In this document: in pieces, positions 1 to 10,062 of the stretch | Position numbering within the stretch: position 1 is the stretch's first letter | Layout of the letters: each line of letters begins with the position of its first letter | Assembly: GCA_902806595.1 (NCBI GenBank) | Contig: CADCXC010000021.1 | Span: 186,001 to 250,000 of the forward strand | Direction: 5' to 3' | DNA length: 64,000 nucleotides | From: Pyrenopolyporus hunteri | Lineage: Eukaryota; Ascomycota; Sordariomycetes; Xylariales; Hypoxylaceae | The notes under the pieces: generated by a model | Database searches by the model: none | What the model saw: only the letters and a program-made list of their open reading frames with translations | Told to the model about the DNA's origin: nothing | Translations under genes and position numbers: made by a program

Positions 1-489
1 CTTGATGTAAAGCTTAGGCGTCCGGCCGCGCTCGGAAATCTTGGCGGCTTGTCTGTTGAGCTTGTCGAATTCTGGATCGATATCGTTAGCGCAGCGTACT
101 TCTATCTCCGTCTCAATTAACTAAAACTTACCGACAGATACGGCACCCCAGTCATTGATTTTCTGGCGCTTCTCGATGGTATCGATTATGGATTCAAGCT
201 CGGCCATCTGCTTGTCCTTGGCGCTCTTCAAGGTTTTGGGCGCGTCATCGTCGCTTTCTTCGCTCTCGGAGTCATCACCGCGTAAGAAACGAGCAGCACC
301 AGATTTCTTGCCGCCTTCTTCATCGCTGCTGGATTCCTCATCGGACTCATCTTCATCTTCGTCCTCTTCCTCTTCGGATTCCTCATCCTGTTCCTCTTCT
401 TCTTCCTCCTCTTCCTCGGAGTAGAGCTCCTCCTCTTCGGAGCTGCTCTCGGTGGAGCTGTCGTCGCCGCTGCGGAAGAATCGAGACAT
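1..489 (-). CDS. NIP1: eIF3 subunit c (NIP1), N-terminal part, cut by window edge
   Basis: Translation initiation factor 3 subunit c, a core cytoplasmic eIF3 subunit that helps load mRNA and initiator tRNA on the 40S subunit. Exon 1 is 132-489 and begins MSRFFRSGDDSSTESSS. It is followed by a long Glu/Asp/Ser stretch (about residues 10-60) and a second acidic patch, the typical eIF3c N-terminus. A 60-nt intron (72-131; donor GTAAGT, branch GCTAACG, acceptor CAG) joins exon 2 (1-71), so the spliced protein reads INDWGAVSVEFDKLNRQ, the conserved eIF3c start of the folded region. The gene continues leftwards out of the window; only about 140 residues are visible. The acidic, Ser-rich head is a likely CK2 substrate by family analogy. 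The identity rests on the acidic head plus the EFDKLNRQ and TPKLYIK block. Confidence 0.93.
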
Positions 490-1477
490 CCTGTCGGCTA
501 TTCTTTCTTTCTAGGAAGTTTAGGGAATTGTGAGGTAATTATAAGGGAAAGAGTAAAGTAAGGAGGGTTATTTGAGGCGATGCGACGAGGTGGGAGGGGA
601 TTTCGCGAAAGCCTGCAAGAAGGCAAGAAGTTGATCGTGGAGGGGCAAAAAGGTGAATTAAAACGTGCACACGGTTTTTTTTTGGAAATCAAGACGAATT
701 TTTGGTGCATGTGGGGTCGAGGGGGGTGAACCGACTCAGCAGGCAGGTGTGTGCACCCCAGTGAATTTACTACCTAATTTTGAGCTTATCGGCGTTATCA
801 CCCAGGTACGTAGGTACGCAGGTATATACGTTTGTACCTACATGTTACTAGGTACGAACTTCCACCATCAGCATTCACCATCTGGTTGCCTACAGTGTAC
901 GGATCCGTACATGTACCTCATATTGATGCGTCCGGTACCTAGGAAATAGGTACATGCAGGCACCTAAGGTAGGTACCTACCCAAGATACCTGGGAATATA
1001 TGCCTACCTAGGCACCGTAAAGGCCATCCATACGTGTACATACCCGGTATGTATGAAAAAACTTTTCTTTAGACATAAGTACCTAGGTATATTTGAATAT
1101 GAATTCATGTAAATGTACAGATCCATCCTCCTATAAGGACATCATATAAAGGATGGTATCATTGAGATATCTAACCTAATGGAGACATCGATACCCAGAA
1201 CCATCACACTTGATTCGTTCGACATGTAATGATAGGTAATGATAGGTACCTAATGACCAATGTCAAGTGAGGGCTCAAGTAGAAGGAAGCTGGTATTATA
1301 CAAATATTGTGTATGAATACGTGAAAACTCCACTACGCCACTACAAGATGCCATCGCGACCGAAACGCCAGCAAAGATGCCATAATCGGCCCAGGTAACG
1401 ATATTCCACTCTAATATTCCCCCGTGGGTAGAAATACTACCACCCATTAAACAAGCCCAGTGCGGGAACGGGCAGAC
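490..1477. repeat. Intergenic spacer rich in CCTA/TAGG palindromic repeats
   Basis: Between the eIF3c start and the next gene there is no supportable coding exon. From about 800 to 1095 and again at 1225-1255 the DNA is a patchwork of TACGTAGGTAC, CCTAGGTA and GGTACCTA words on both strands. This is the same palindromic repeat family seen in most spacers of this window. The segment next to 489 is the eIF3c promoter and 5' leader. Confidence 0.7.
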
Positions 1478-2103
1478 CTATTGATCAAGATCCAACCAGT
1501 CCGGATGGTCTTTCGCGCGCCAAGGTTTGATGCCCTTGGGGTTGGCATCGCGGCTTTTCTTAGCCTGTTCTAGGACTCTTTTGCTTTCCTCACTATTGTA
1601 GAGGGTGCCGAAGTCCTTGATCTGGTTGTCTGCAACGAGGACGGACTTGAAGAAGGACTGGTAAACCTCCTCGCCTCCTATTGTTTTGATTTGCTTATTA
1701 GTACATATGGGTACATGGCGGGTAGCATACCTCGCGAGGAAGGGACGGGCGGGGTGAATGGTGGGTAGAAAGTAATACAGTACGAGAAGAAGGAAATAGG
1801 GAAAAAGTAGAATCGAGAGAAAGAACGACGGGATGTTTGTTTCTTCCGTACCTGTAGCTTTGCTCTCGCTAGCCTCGAGCATTTGCTGTAATGTCGTTCT
1901 CAACTCTCGGCACTATGCCACCAGAAGAGCGCCCATGCGTTAGCAAACGTATGAGTAATAATAAGTATCAGTTTGTCTGACCCCTCGCCCAGAAGGGTTG
2001 GAAACAATCTGTTTTTTTTTTTTTTTATTTAAAATCGACGTACCTTAACGTGCAGGAGATTCAGCCGCCTCATATTTAATTCCAGCTGCTCCTCGTCCGA
2101 CAT
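1478..2103 (-). CDS. Small helical protein of unknown function, 3 exons
   Basis: I do not recognise the family. Three exons splice in phase: 2044-2103 (MSDEEQLELNMRRLNLLHVK), 1852-1903 (LRTTLQQMLEASESKAT) and 1478-1677 (GGEEVYQSFFKSVLVADNQ onward, ending DHPDWLDLDQ). The introns are 140 nt (donor GTACGT) and 174 nt (donor GTACGG, acceptor ATAG). The product is about 103 residues, charged, with no signal peptide or membrane segment. The first half looks amphipathic-helical with heptad-like leucines, which suits a small subunit of a larger complex, but that is inference. The start is the only ATG in phase upstream of exon 2. It is divergent from the FAR1-domain gene with 231 bp between the two starts, so the promoter may be shared. 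Confidence 0.6.
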
Positions 2104-2334
2104 CTCTCTTTCGGTCTTTACTTGTCCCGTACCGCCAAGTGCAGACTTCTTCGGCTGTCCCGCAACCGCAGCCATCTTTTACTACCACCACCAACCACCT
2201 TCAACAACTCAGGTTTTCAATACTTCCGATAGGTAACCAATTGTTCCCGATCGGGGAAAGTCAGATCACCGGAGCGCAGCAGGTAACAGTGGGTAAGGCA
2301 ATCAATAAGCAGGACGATACAATCGACAGTGAAG
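2104..2334. promoter_or_regulatory. Divergent promoter region
   Basis: This 231-bp spacer separates the start codons of the small helical protein (minus strand) and the FAR1-domain protein (plus strand). It must hold the 5' leaders and probably a common promoter. An open frame runs through it on the plus strand, but it has no ATG of its own and I read it as leader sequence. Confidence 0.45.
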
Positions 2335-3938
2335 ATGAACCTAAACGGATCTGCTCAGGTGCCGACGGATATCTCGCGAGTGGATCGGACGAGGCTGGCG
2401 GAGAATATCCCCACGGGCGACAATTGGCAATTTATACCTGTCAATCCGACGTCCTATAGAGTTCAGCCTCAGCATCAGGAACAAATGCAGCAGCAGACGC
2501 TCGAGCAGACGCACGAATCTTCTTCATTCACTATTCAGCCGGGGATGAGCCGGTCCCACAGCAACGAGACGGGCAACCTGGGCAACCTGGGCAGCATGAG
2601 CAACATGACCGGAACTGACGCGAGTAGCATGACTCAGCAGCAGGCCGTGCGGTCCCAGAGCGCCCAGCACGCCCAGAGCAATATGCACGTTCTGGCCCGT
2701 GCGCTAGAGGTTGGTAGCCGCCTTTTCTCACAATCTCAAGCTTCTCAGTCTCGTCCTCAGCCACCGAACCAGAACCAGAACCAGCCCCAGAACCAGCCCA
2801 CGCTCCAGAACCAGCCCATGCTACAGCAGCAGTTGCTACTGCACACGCACCACCAGCCTCAGGTAAGCCACAACGGAAAAATAAAAAAAGGGCAAAAGAA
2901 ACGCCCCCCGTGATTTTCTCTATCCCCACCCACCAACCAATTCTTTCCCTCCCGTCCCCGACCCTTCGTCCCCAATTCAACTCTTCCCACTGTCCTACCG
3001 CAGCATTCTCTACGTAGACTACGGCAAACTCACACGGTGACCAGCAGGCGCATCCGACAATCCACCCCACCGAGCTGCCCGAGACGCAGGTTAACCTTGG
3101 AGATACCCTCACGTCTTCTCCTTCCGTCACCTCTTCTTCCCCCCTTCTCTTCACTCCCGCCTCCACCCCCGACGATCTGCTTTCAACCGCCAACATTTCG
3201 TTCCAACAGCCCCCCCACCACCGTGCGGTCGCCCCGGGCGTCGTCGTCAACGGCAACTCGAGCGCGTTGAACACCCCGCGCCCGGGCCCGACGACAACCC
3301 CGGCGACCCCGGTGAACATGTCCACCACCGACCCTGCCCCCTCTGGCAGTCTTCGATCCCCCCCCGAGGGCATATTCCCAAGCTTTGAAGACCTCATCGG
3401 CTCTATTCAGCGCGTGGCTAAGGACCAGGGCTTCGGCATTGTGAAACTCCGGGCCAGCAATTACCGTGACCACAAGCCCACGCGGTACGATCTAGTGTGT
3501 GATCGCGGCGGCGTCAAGTACAACAGCACGGCCAAGAAGCGGAACCCAAGCACGAGGAAGGTCGACTGTCCCTGGAGGGCCAAGGCTGTATGCGAGGTCC
3601 AGCTCGGCAACCAGTGGCGATTTCAGGTCCAGTGCGACCAACACAACCACGAGCCGCGAGTCAACAGCGGTAACCCAGGCCAAGAAAACACCCCAACAGC
3701 TCAGAGCATACGGAGCCTGACTAACAAGATGGATCGTATGAGCCACGAGATGACCCAGGCCTTCGATCGCATCGAACAACGCCTCGACGGCATCGAGAAG
3801 AGACTTGAGTCTATGGAGACGCGCATCGGTACCGTGGAGGCGCATGTGTCTAATATGGAGACCCGGGGAACTGGCATGGACGTGCCTATGGACAATATGG
3901 AAATGGGAGGACCTATGCTAGACGGCCCTGTCATGTAG
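2335..3938 (+). CDS. FAR1-type zinc-finger DNA-binding protein with C-terminal coiled coil
   Basis: Putative nuclear DNA-binding protein. Exon 1 is 2335-2862 and exon 2 is 3048-3938 (acceptor CAG at 3045-3047; the CAG three bases earlier is equally good), giving about 472 residues. Residues 1-175 are low-complexity, rich in Gln, Asn and Ser (runs such as QQQTLEQ and NQNQNQPQNQP), typical of activation or assembly regions. Residues about 285-380 form a FAR1 DNA-binding domain: FPSFEDLIGSIQRVAKDQGF, then RYDLVCDRGG, DCPWRA and QHNHEP, supplying the C-C-H-H zinc ligands. Residues about 400-450 are a regular coiled coil (MDRMSHEMTQAFDRIEQRLD onward), suggesting dimerisation. FAR1 domains derive from Mutator-like transposases; here there is no transposase core, so it looks like a domesticated regulator. 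Start chosen at the first ATG after the GTG-led open frame. Confidence 0.82.
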
Positions 3939-6900
3939 CAGCCGTGCTAATTGATTTCTCGGTGGCTATCACTTCCCGGAAACGGCTACACAACATTCCA
4001 CTCATATTCTAGTCGCACCGACACAGACCACGGCGAGGGGCATTCAGATCGTTTTTTTCACATCGCCCGCGCGAGAAACCCGTTCAGAGATGAGGTTTCT
4101 TTTTCTTTTTCTTTTTCTTTTTTTCCCTTCCTTTTCGAGACGGATAGAGGGTCAAGGCAGAAGCGAAGTTGATTATGGCGGCGTTCATCGGGGAAGGGCT
4201 TAATTATTCATGTATTTCTCATTCTCATTTCTTTCATCGCGATACGAAGTGTTTCGGCGGCACTTCGACGTGGCCGCGAGGGAAAAGCCACTCTGGTTTC
4301 TATCTTGTGACTTCCAAGGCGTATGGCAAGTGAGCAACCCCACAAGTTCCTTTCAGGAGGATTCAGGCCCGGTAAATATGGAAATATGGCAAAGGAGTTT
4401 ATATATCAACTCGTTCTGTTCTCGAGACGTTTGGTAGTGGCAATTTCCTTCGACACCCTCGCCAATATCCGTTCAGATTCAGACTCGACCGCCTTCAGAG
4501 GCTATTTATATAAGATAGCAAGCGTAATTTCAAATGCCGTGGGTTATCAATAACTCTACCGCACTTGCAAGAGCTGCAATACCGAATAATACAAACTGCT
4601 CATTCATAGCAACGGCATCAGCACGTGTATATTTTTTCAAACCCCCCACCCTTCCGTAAGGGTTTCAATCCTATAATTGCGTAATGCTAAATCATCCATT
4701 GGCCTCATCAAAGCATTCTAATGATCCCGATCCTAAATAATCTCCCAATCTTTACGAATAAACCACATAAGTTATATGTTTAATATTATCGATACCTACG
4801 CACCCAAACAGTTACTTCGTCCATGCATCAGTGGTACTTCCCTGATTAAACACTTTAAAAACAGGTATTAACTAGGTAGGAAGCATATACTCTACAACCA
4901 TAACTCGCCATTAATAGCTTTTCCGAACATACCTTTTATATATAGGTATATGAAAGCTGAGATGTGTTGACTTATGTGAGGGCTCTTTTTAGTACATTCA
5001 AGGGCTATATGCAAGGTGTTTCATACACGCCAAAGATCCTTAAAAACGACCTAACCGCTTAACTTAAAAAAACATTTATAAAATCTATGATCATTATATA
5101 TAACAACACATTCTACTACTTAAAGCCCAAAGTCATAGTTGGTTCATTATAGTATCATAAGTTATAGATAATCGAGTGTCCCCTGATTCCCCATCGCGCC
5201 AACGAAGGATTTTTAGGACGACCGTGTTATCCCCCGATTGGCTAATGTCTCAAATCTGATTCCTGAAAAGGAAGGACTACACACAGTATGCGAATCTTGA
5301 ATGCTTATAGTACCGCCGGTACGCATCGAGCAGTTATTTTTCTACGGTTGAATTGACGTTCGGCAAGTAGTCTCCTTTAAATTCGGGGGAAGTCTTTTTG
5401 AGGTATTGTTTATGACTTGATGGCAACACAGCAAATAATACCGGAGGTTGGCACTGTACATACACGGCCGTCTACGAGCCGTCTCGGAGGTTCATCAGCT
5501 GTTGTTTTGAGAGTAATGAACCTTTCCACTATACCTCAAGTAGGTAGATACATTTTTTCAGTCACTTTTGAGTCAACATCATGCCGGCGCAGGCACCTAC
5601 ATACAGTTTAACCAAACTCAAATATCGCACTATACTTTTCACCAGATACAGATACCCATGGCATTGACGCATTTACCGACCATTATGACAAGTGTTTCTT
5701 TTCTACACGTAATTTACTCTAAGTAGACGAGCAAAAGCCCGATGCAAGTCTATCTACGAAGTATGAAAATCACGGCTATTATTTTAGGTTTACTAAACAC
5801 TAAATGATTCAATATATTAATTTTTAGGTAAGACTCTTCTGCTCTTTGATTTACAATTCCCTTAGCTTTCATACTTTTTTTTTCGAGTTACTTACATGCT
5901 CCATGAGTCTCTACTAAACGCCAAGAAGGATAGACGCACGGACTAGCTTCGTCAAAAAAGGCACACTACCTATTCACTTGTCTGTTGATGTAGCTCGAGG
6001 GTTAAGCTGATTAAGGTAAGTCCTCCGTGGCGTTACCTAGGATTGGCCTCGGATTCCACTAATGCTTCACTACATAAATACCATAAATACCATATAGTAG
6101 CGTAGGCATTTATTTCTTTAGAGAATCGAAACTTACTTAACCTCCTGTAACTAGGGGTCTACCATGAACTTACTAAAGTCATATGACGATGGTACGACAG
6201 AGATTTCTTATTTATTCCAAGCTTAACTTACATAGAGTCGTTGTTATCACTAAACCCCTACATACGTATAGTTACATAGAAGTATGGGCGGGTCCACCCA
6301 TGCATAAGCCATTCATTTGGCTTGGTGATACACCACCTATACACCTAAGTGAGGCAGATATGTAGTCTCTTTACTCCGTAACTCGAAATTACAAAAAGGT
6401 TGCCGATGTTTGAACGTGGCGGGTGAGTAAACCTTTGGGGTTAGCGATGTTTAAGAAGACAGTGTACATAATACTCCAAGTGCGTAGCACGGTTAGAAAT
6501 TATTATTAGCGGACCTCGACCGGATGCTCCCGTTAGCACGGCACATCGGTTAAGCACGTCGGATACAAGCCCATGGGCGGAGTTCCCGCTGTGGAGAGAT
6601 AAAAGTGCCAGGATAAATTTTCACATAAGTACCTAGTTGAAACCCAACATTGTAATAGTAAATACGTATGTACCTATATATATCAGTTGCCTACCTTTTA
6701 TGTAGGGTCCTATTCCAGAGAGAGATACCTCTTCGTACTAAGATTGTCGTCATATCCTTGCTCGGCTCGGCTATTAGGTATACGTAAATCGGTAGGATTG
6801 CTTCTGGAAGTATTGCTAAGTTAGGTAGGAACAGCGTTAAATATGGATGGGTACAGGATTTACGATGTGCATGTTTACGCAGTACCTACCTATATAGGTA

Positions 6901-8291
6901 TGCGCCTGGGCGTACAGAAAGTTCTCTTCTAACACAGTAGAAGATATCCGGTCGTCCTAAGGCTGTACCTCGCTATAGAAATTAATATTAGCTGTTACAT
7001 AGCTGATTAAGAGCCATGCTTGCCGACCTATATGTACACACACGCGGTCCCTTCAAATGCGGAACGCTAGTGCCGGGCAGGATTCGCATGCTGGCTCTTT
7101 GTCACGGTATGTGCACGTTATGTTTGCCGAGCTTAAACAATCTCGTACAGTATCAGAATTTGATAAAATTTTTGCGAGAAAAAAAAGAAGGGAAACGGGA
7201 AAAGAAAAGAAAAAGTGATTCGTAAGGTTAACTAACATCGGCCCTTACCCTGTATAAGTTCAATCAACCTACGCAATCCTCTTAACTCCTATGTTAGGTA
7301 GTATTCAAGCGAGTAAAATTACGAGTCGTGATCATTCTTCTGGAGAGCCGAGCTTGCGGCGTCTTCCCCAGGGGAGAACCGGAAACCAGGCGCCTGTCCG
7401 GATGATCCGAGCCTGTGGTTTACCTACCTAATGGGGTGTATCTGGTTGTACGTATTAAGGTGTGTGAGCCAAATGCCGGAGGCGAGGCGAACGAGCTGCC
7501 CTAATATCCATGGGTCCGGTCACGGGTTTCCTCATGTCTTGTCGCATAGGTGTGGATGTTTTCATTTCTCTGGTTAGGGGAGTACGTTCCGGTAGGTGTG
7601 GGATTACCATTCGTATCCTTGAGGGCCCGCTAAGGGGATGTATTATCCTAGCATCCGAAGGCCTCTCTTAGAAAACCCTAGGCCAACGCATGGGTCAATG
7701 CGTACGCGGGCACAAAACTTTCCATTGCGTTGGGTCTAGATGGCGCCACAGACGTTTTGTAGAGTCGCTTTTGTCACCGCTGCTTTCGGTGCTATGTATA
7801 ATAATGATTTTGAGGTAATGTCTCTAGGCTAAAGGTCGAAGTAATAGATCAGATCGTGACATACCGTCGTCGCCTCGTACCTGGGAAAGATCAAGATTTA
7901 ATCAGGATGGGAAATCAAACTGGAGTGTATTCCTTGAAGTACCCTTGGACTCGCTCGTCATAACTGCTCCTTACCCTGGCAGAGCTTCGGTGTGTTGGCC
8001 TGTCATAAAATATCCCCCTGCGCCTACCGGCCGGGCACCTGGTACTGTTTAATACGTTGCCATTGCCATACCGCTGATTTTATAGATCTTTGAGATAGGA
8101 TAAACTTGGTGAATAATATGTTTGCAACTTTCGGTCTTATGTAAATCCAGAACGCGGCCTCTTCAGATGTCATTCTCGTCTCGTCTTTTCAATGATTGAT
8201 GGATTGTACCGCCCCGTTAACTCTGCATCCGGCACGCTAAAGGAGCCTTGTTTTCCTGCCCAGCCTATCCGAATGCCTTTCAAACGATATT
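3939..8291. other. 4.3-kb gene-poor, AT-rich gap
   Basis: No open frame here shows a recognisable domain, and I could not chain short ones into a phased gene. From about 4500 to 7300 the DNA is visibly richer in A and T, with many TA steps and scattered TACCTA/TAGGTA words. A pyrimidine tract of repeated TTTCTT units lies at about 4099-4125, just after the FAR1-domain gene, and a purine tract at about 7170-7215. The base bias could reflect repeat-induced point mutation of an old repeat, but I see no residual transposase or reverse transcriptase. Confidence 0.6.
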
Positions 8292-9777
8292 ATGACACTC
8301 ATTTTTCCTATCGAGAACCAAGGTCAAAGGGCCATCATAATCTGCGGGATAGTTTTTAGTGTTGGAGCGGCGGTGTCCGTTGCCTTACGTGTTTTAGCGA
8401 GGCGTAGGGCGAATAGAAGACTCGACTCCAGCGACTATTTTGTTATTGCAGCCTGCGTAAGTTGCAAATGTTCGGGTTTTCTGCGGAGAAAAACTAGCTG
8501 GTAAAGGAGTGATAGGGCGATAGTTGCTGACGCCTATGCTCTAGGTCTTCGCGGTTCTCTACCAGGCTTTGAGTATTTCTTGTTCGTTTCCCAACCTTGC
8601 GGCACGCATGCGTGATCGAAAGCTAATAGTAGATGATTCTTAGCCGTTCTTTTGGCCGGAGTAGGCATCCCCGTCGAGGAGATAAAGAATAGGTTCGGCG
8701 TAGCCTCCGGGGCACAGCTCTTTCTTCAGGTGCGTCACCTATTGGCATCTCGGGAAGGTATAGTTAATCTAGACTGCTGATGCTAACAATGCTGAATGTA
8801 GTATACAATCGCCAACCAGTTGCTATGGGCGCTTAGCCTTGGTCTCTGTAGGGTCTCCATCATCCAGTTATCTTTGAAGATATTCTTGGTTCAAAGCTTT
8901 GTCGTGACGGCCAGGATCACATATGTGCTCGTCCTCGTATGGTACGTGCTTATTTCACGCAAACCTCGAATCTTGAGTCCGTCGTATCTACTGCTAACTC
9001 TTTAAATCTAAAAGGGCTCTAACCGCTATACTTACCGCTTTCCTCCTATGCAGGCCTTTTGCCTATACATGGGATAAGACAATCGAGGGAGGAGTCTGTG
9101 GAGATGCTACAATATCATGGACTATAACGGGCGTCCTAAACATGATTTCCGATCTGGTCATCCTTATTATGCCAATGCCTTATCTATTGAGATTGGAGTT
9201 GGCTTTGTGGAAGCGGCTTCAACTCATTGCAATCTTTAGCATCTTAGTCCTGTAAGTGTCGCAGTTTTTATGACATGCTCACCACTGTACGTGCCGGCTA
9301 ATACGTCCCCTAAATAGGCCCTGCATCGTCAGCATCGTTCGTATCGCCGTTATGCTTCATATGGACTTCAACGACCTTACAGGGACGGGATTGAATACAG
9401 CCCTACTCAGCTCCCTCGAGCCCTGCCTCGGCGTGACAGCGGCGTGCGCTATGACAATGCGTCCCCTTTTCGGTGGCCGATACACTTCTGATGGCACGGC
9501 AACCTTCGCCACGCCACCCGCCGCCACGTCAAAGAAAAATAGTAGCCGTCACTTCCAGCCGCTTACGGAGAACACGTCCGAAACCCGATTACGTCCCGAG
9601 GAAGTCGGATATCGAGCATCTATCGCAAAGTCGCCGCAGCCGCCCAGGGGCTTTGGTAACTTGGACGAAGTCGGTCTCGAGATGGGGTCGATCTCGATAA
9701 GACATGAGTGGATCGTGAAGGAGGAGCCCCGACCAAAGAGCTCTGATACGGAAAACGACAGGAGCACGGGGAGGTAG
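8292..9777 (+). CDS. Seven-helix rhodopsin-like fungal integral membrane protein
   Basis: Fungal 'rhodopsin domain' (SAT4-like) integral membrane protein, function generally unknown; some members are plant-pathogen membrane receptors. Six exons fit in phase: 8292-8456, 8545-8572 (only 28 nt), 8644-8729, 8802-8941, 9054-9251 and 9318-9777, giving 358 residues. Features of the family visible in order are an N-terminal helix followed by RVLARRRANRRLDSSDYFV, then TIANQLLWALSLGLCRVSII, the extracellular loop WPFAYTWDKTIEGGVCGD with conserved W and C, NMISDLVILIMPMPYLLRLE (the typical D..I...P signature) and a helix pair ending RIAVMLHMDFNDLTGTGLN. About seven membrane segments are followed by a polar cytoplasmic tail of roughly 110 residues. 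Each intron has a GT..AG border and most have a GCTAAC-like branch. Confidence 0.85.
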
Positions 9778-10062
9778 CGCAATAGAGTAGCCGATATCAT
9801 CTTACTCCGTTGTAGAACATATAATTGCCCCGTACAGGTCGATTACTACGGAGTATGCCACATATCTTTCTGGGAAAGATTGGTTAGGGTGCTCAATAAT
9901 CATCCAGCTTAATGCTTAATATCGGCGGACGGCGCCTCCAGTGGAGTTACTAGTTATCATTGAAGTCTGGGACGAGTACATAACCGGGCTACTATTAGCA
10001 AAACCTCTGGAACTACTAAACATCCCGCTAGGCCTTGGCGGCTATACTCTTGCAAAATCTGC

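Noticed and set aside
155..424. Plus-strand Ser-rich open frame
   Set aside because: It is the antisense of the acidic eIF3c N-terminus; its composition is a direct mirror of the Glu/Asp codons.
3939..8291. Hidden transposon in the gene desert
   Set aside because: No reverse transcriptase, integrase, transposase motif or long terminal repeat could be seen on either strand.
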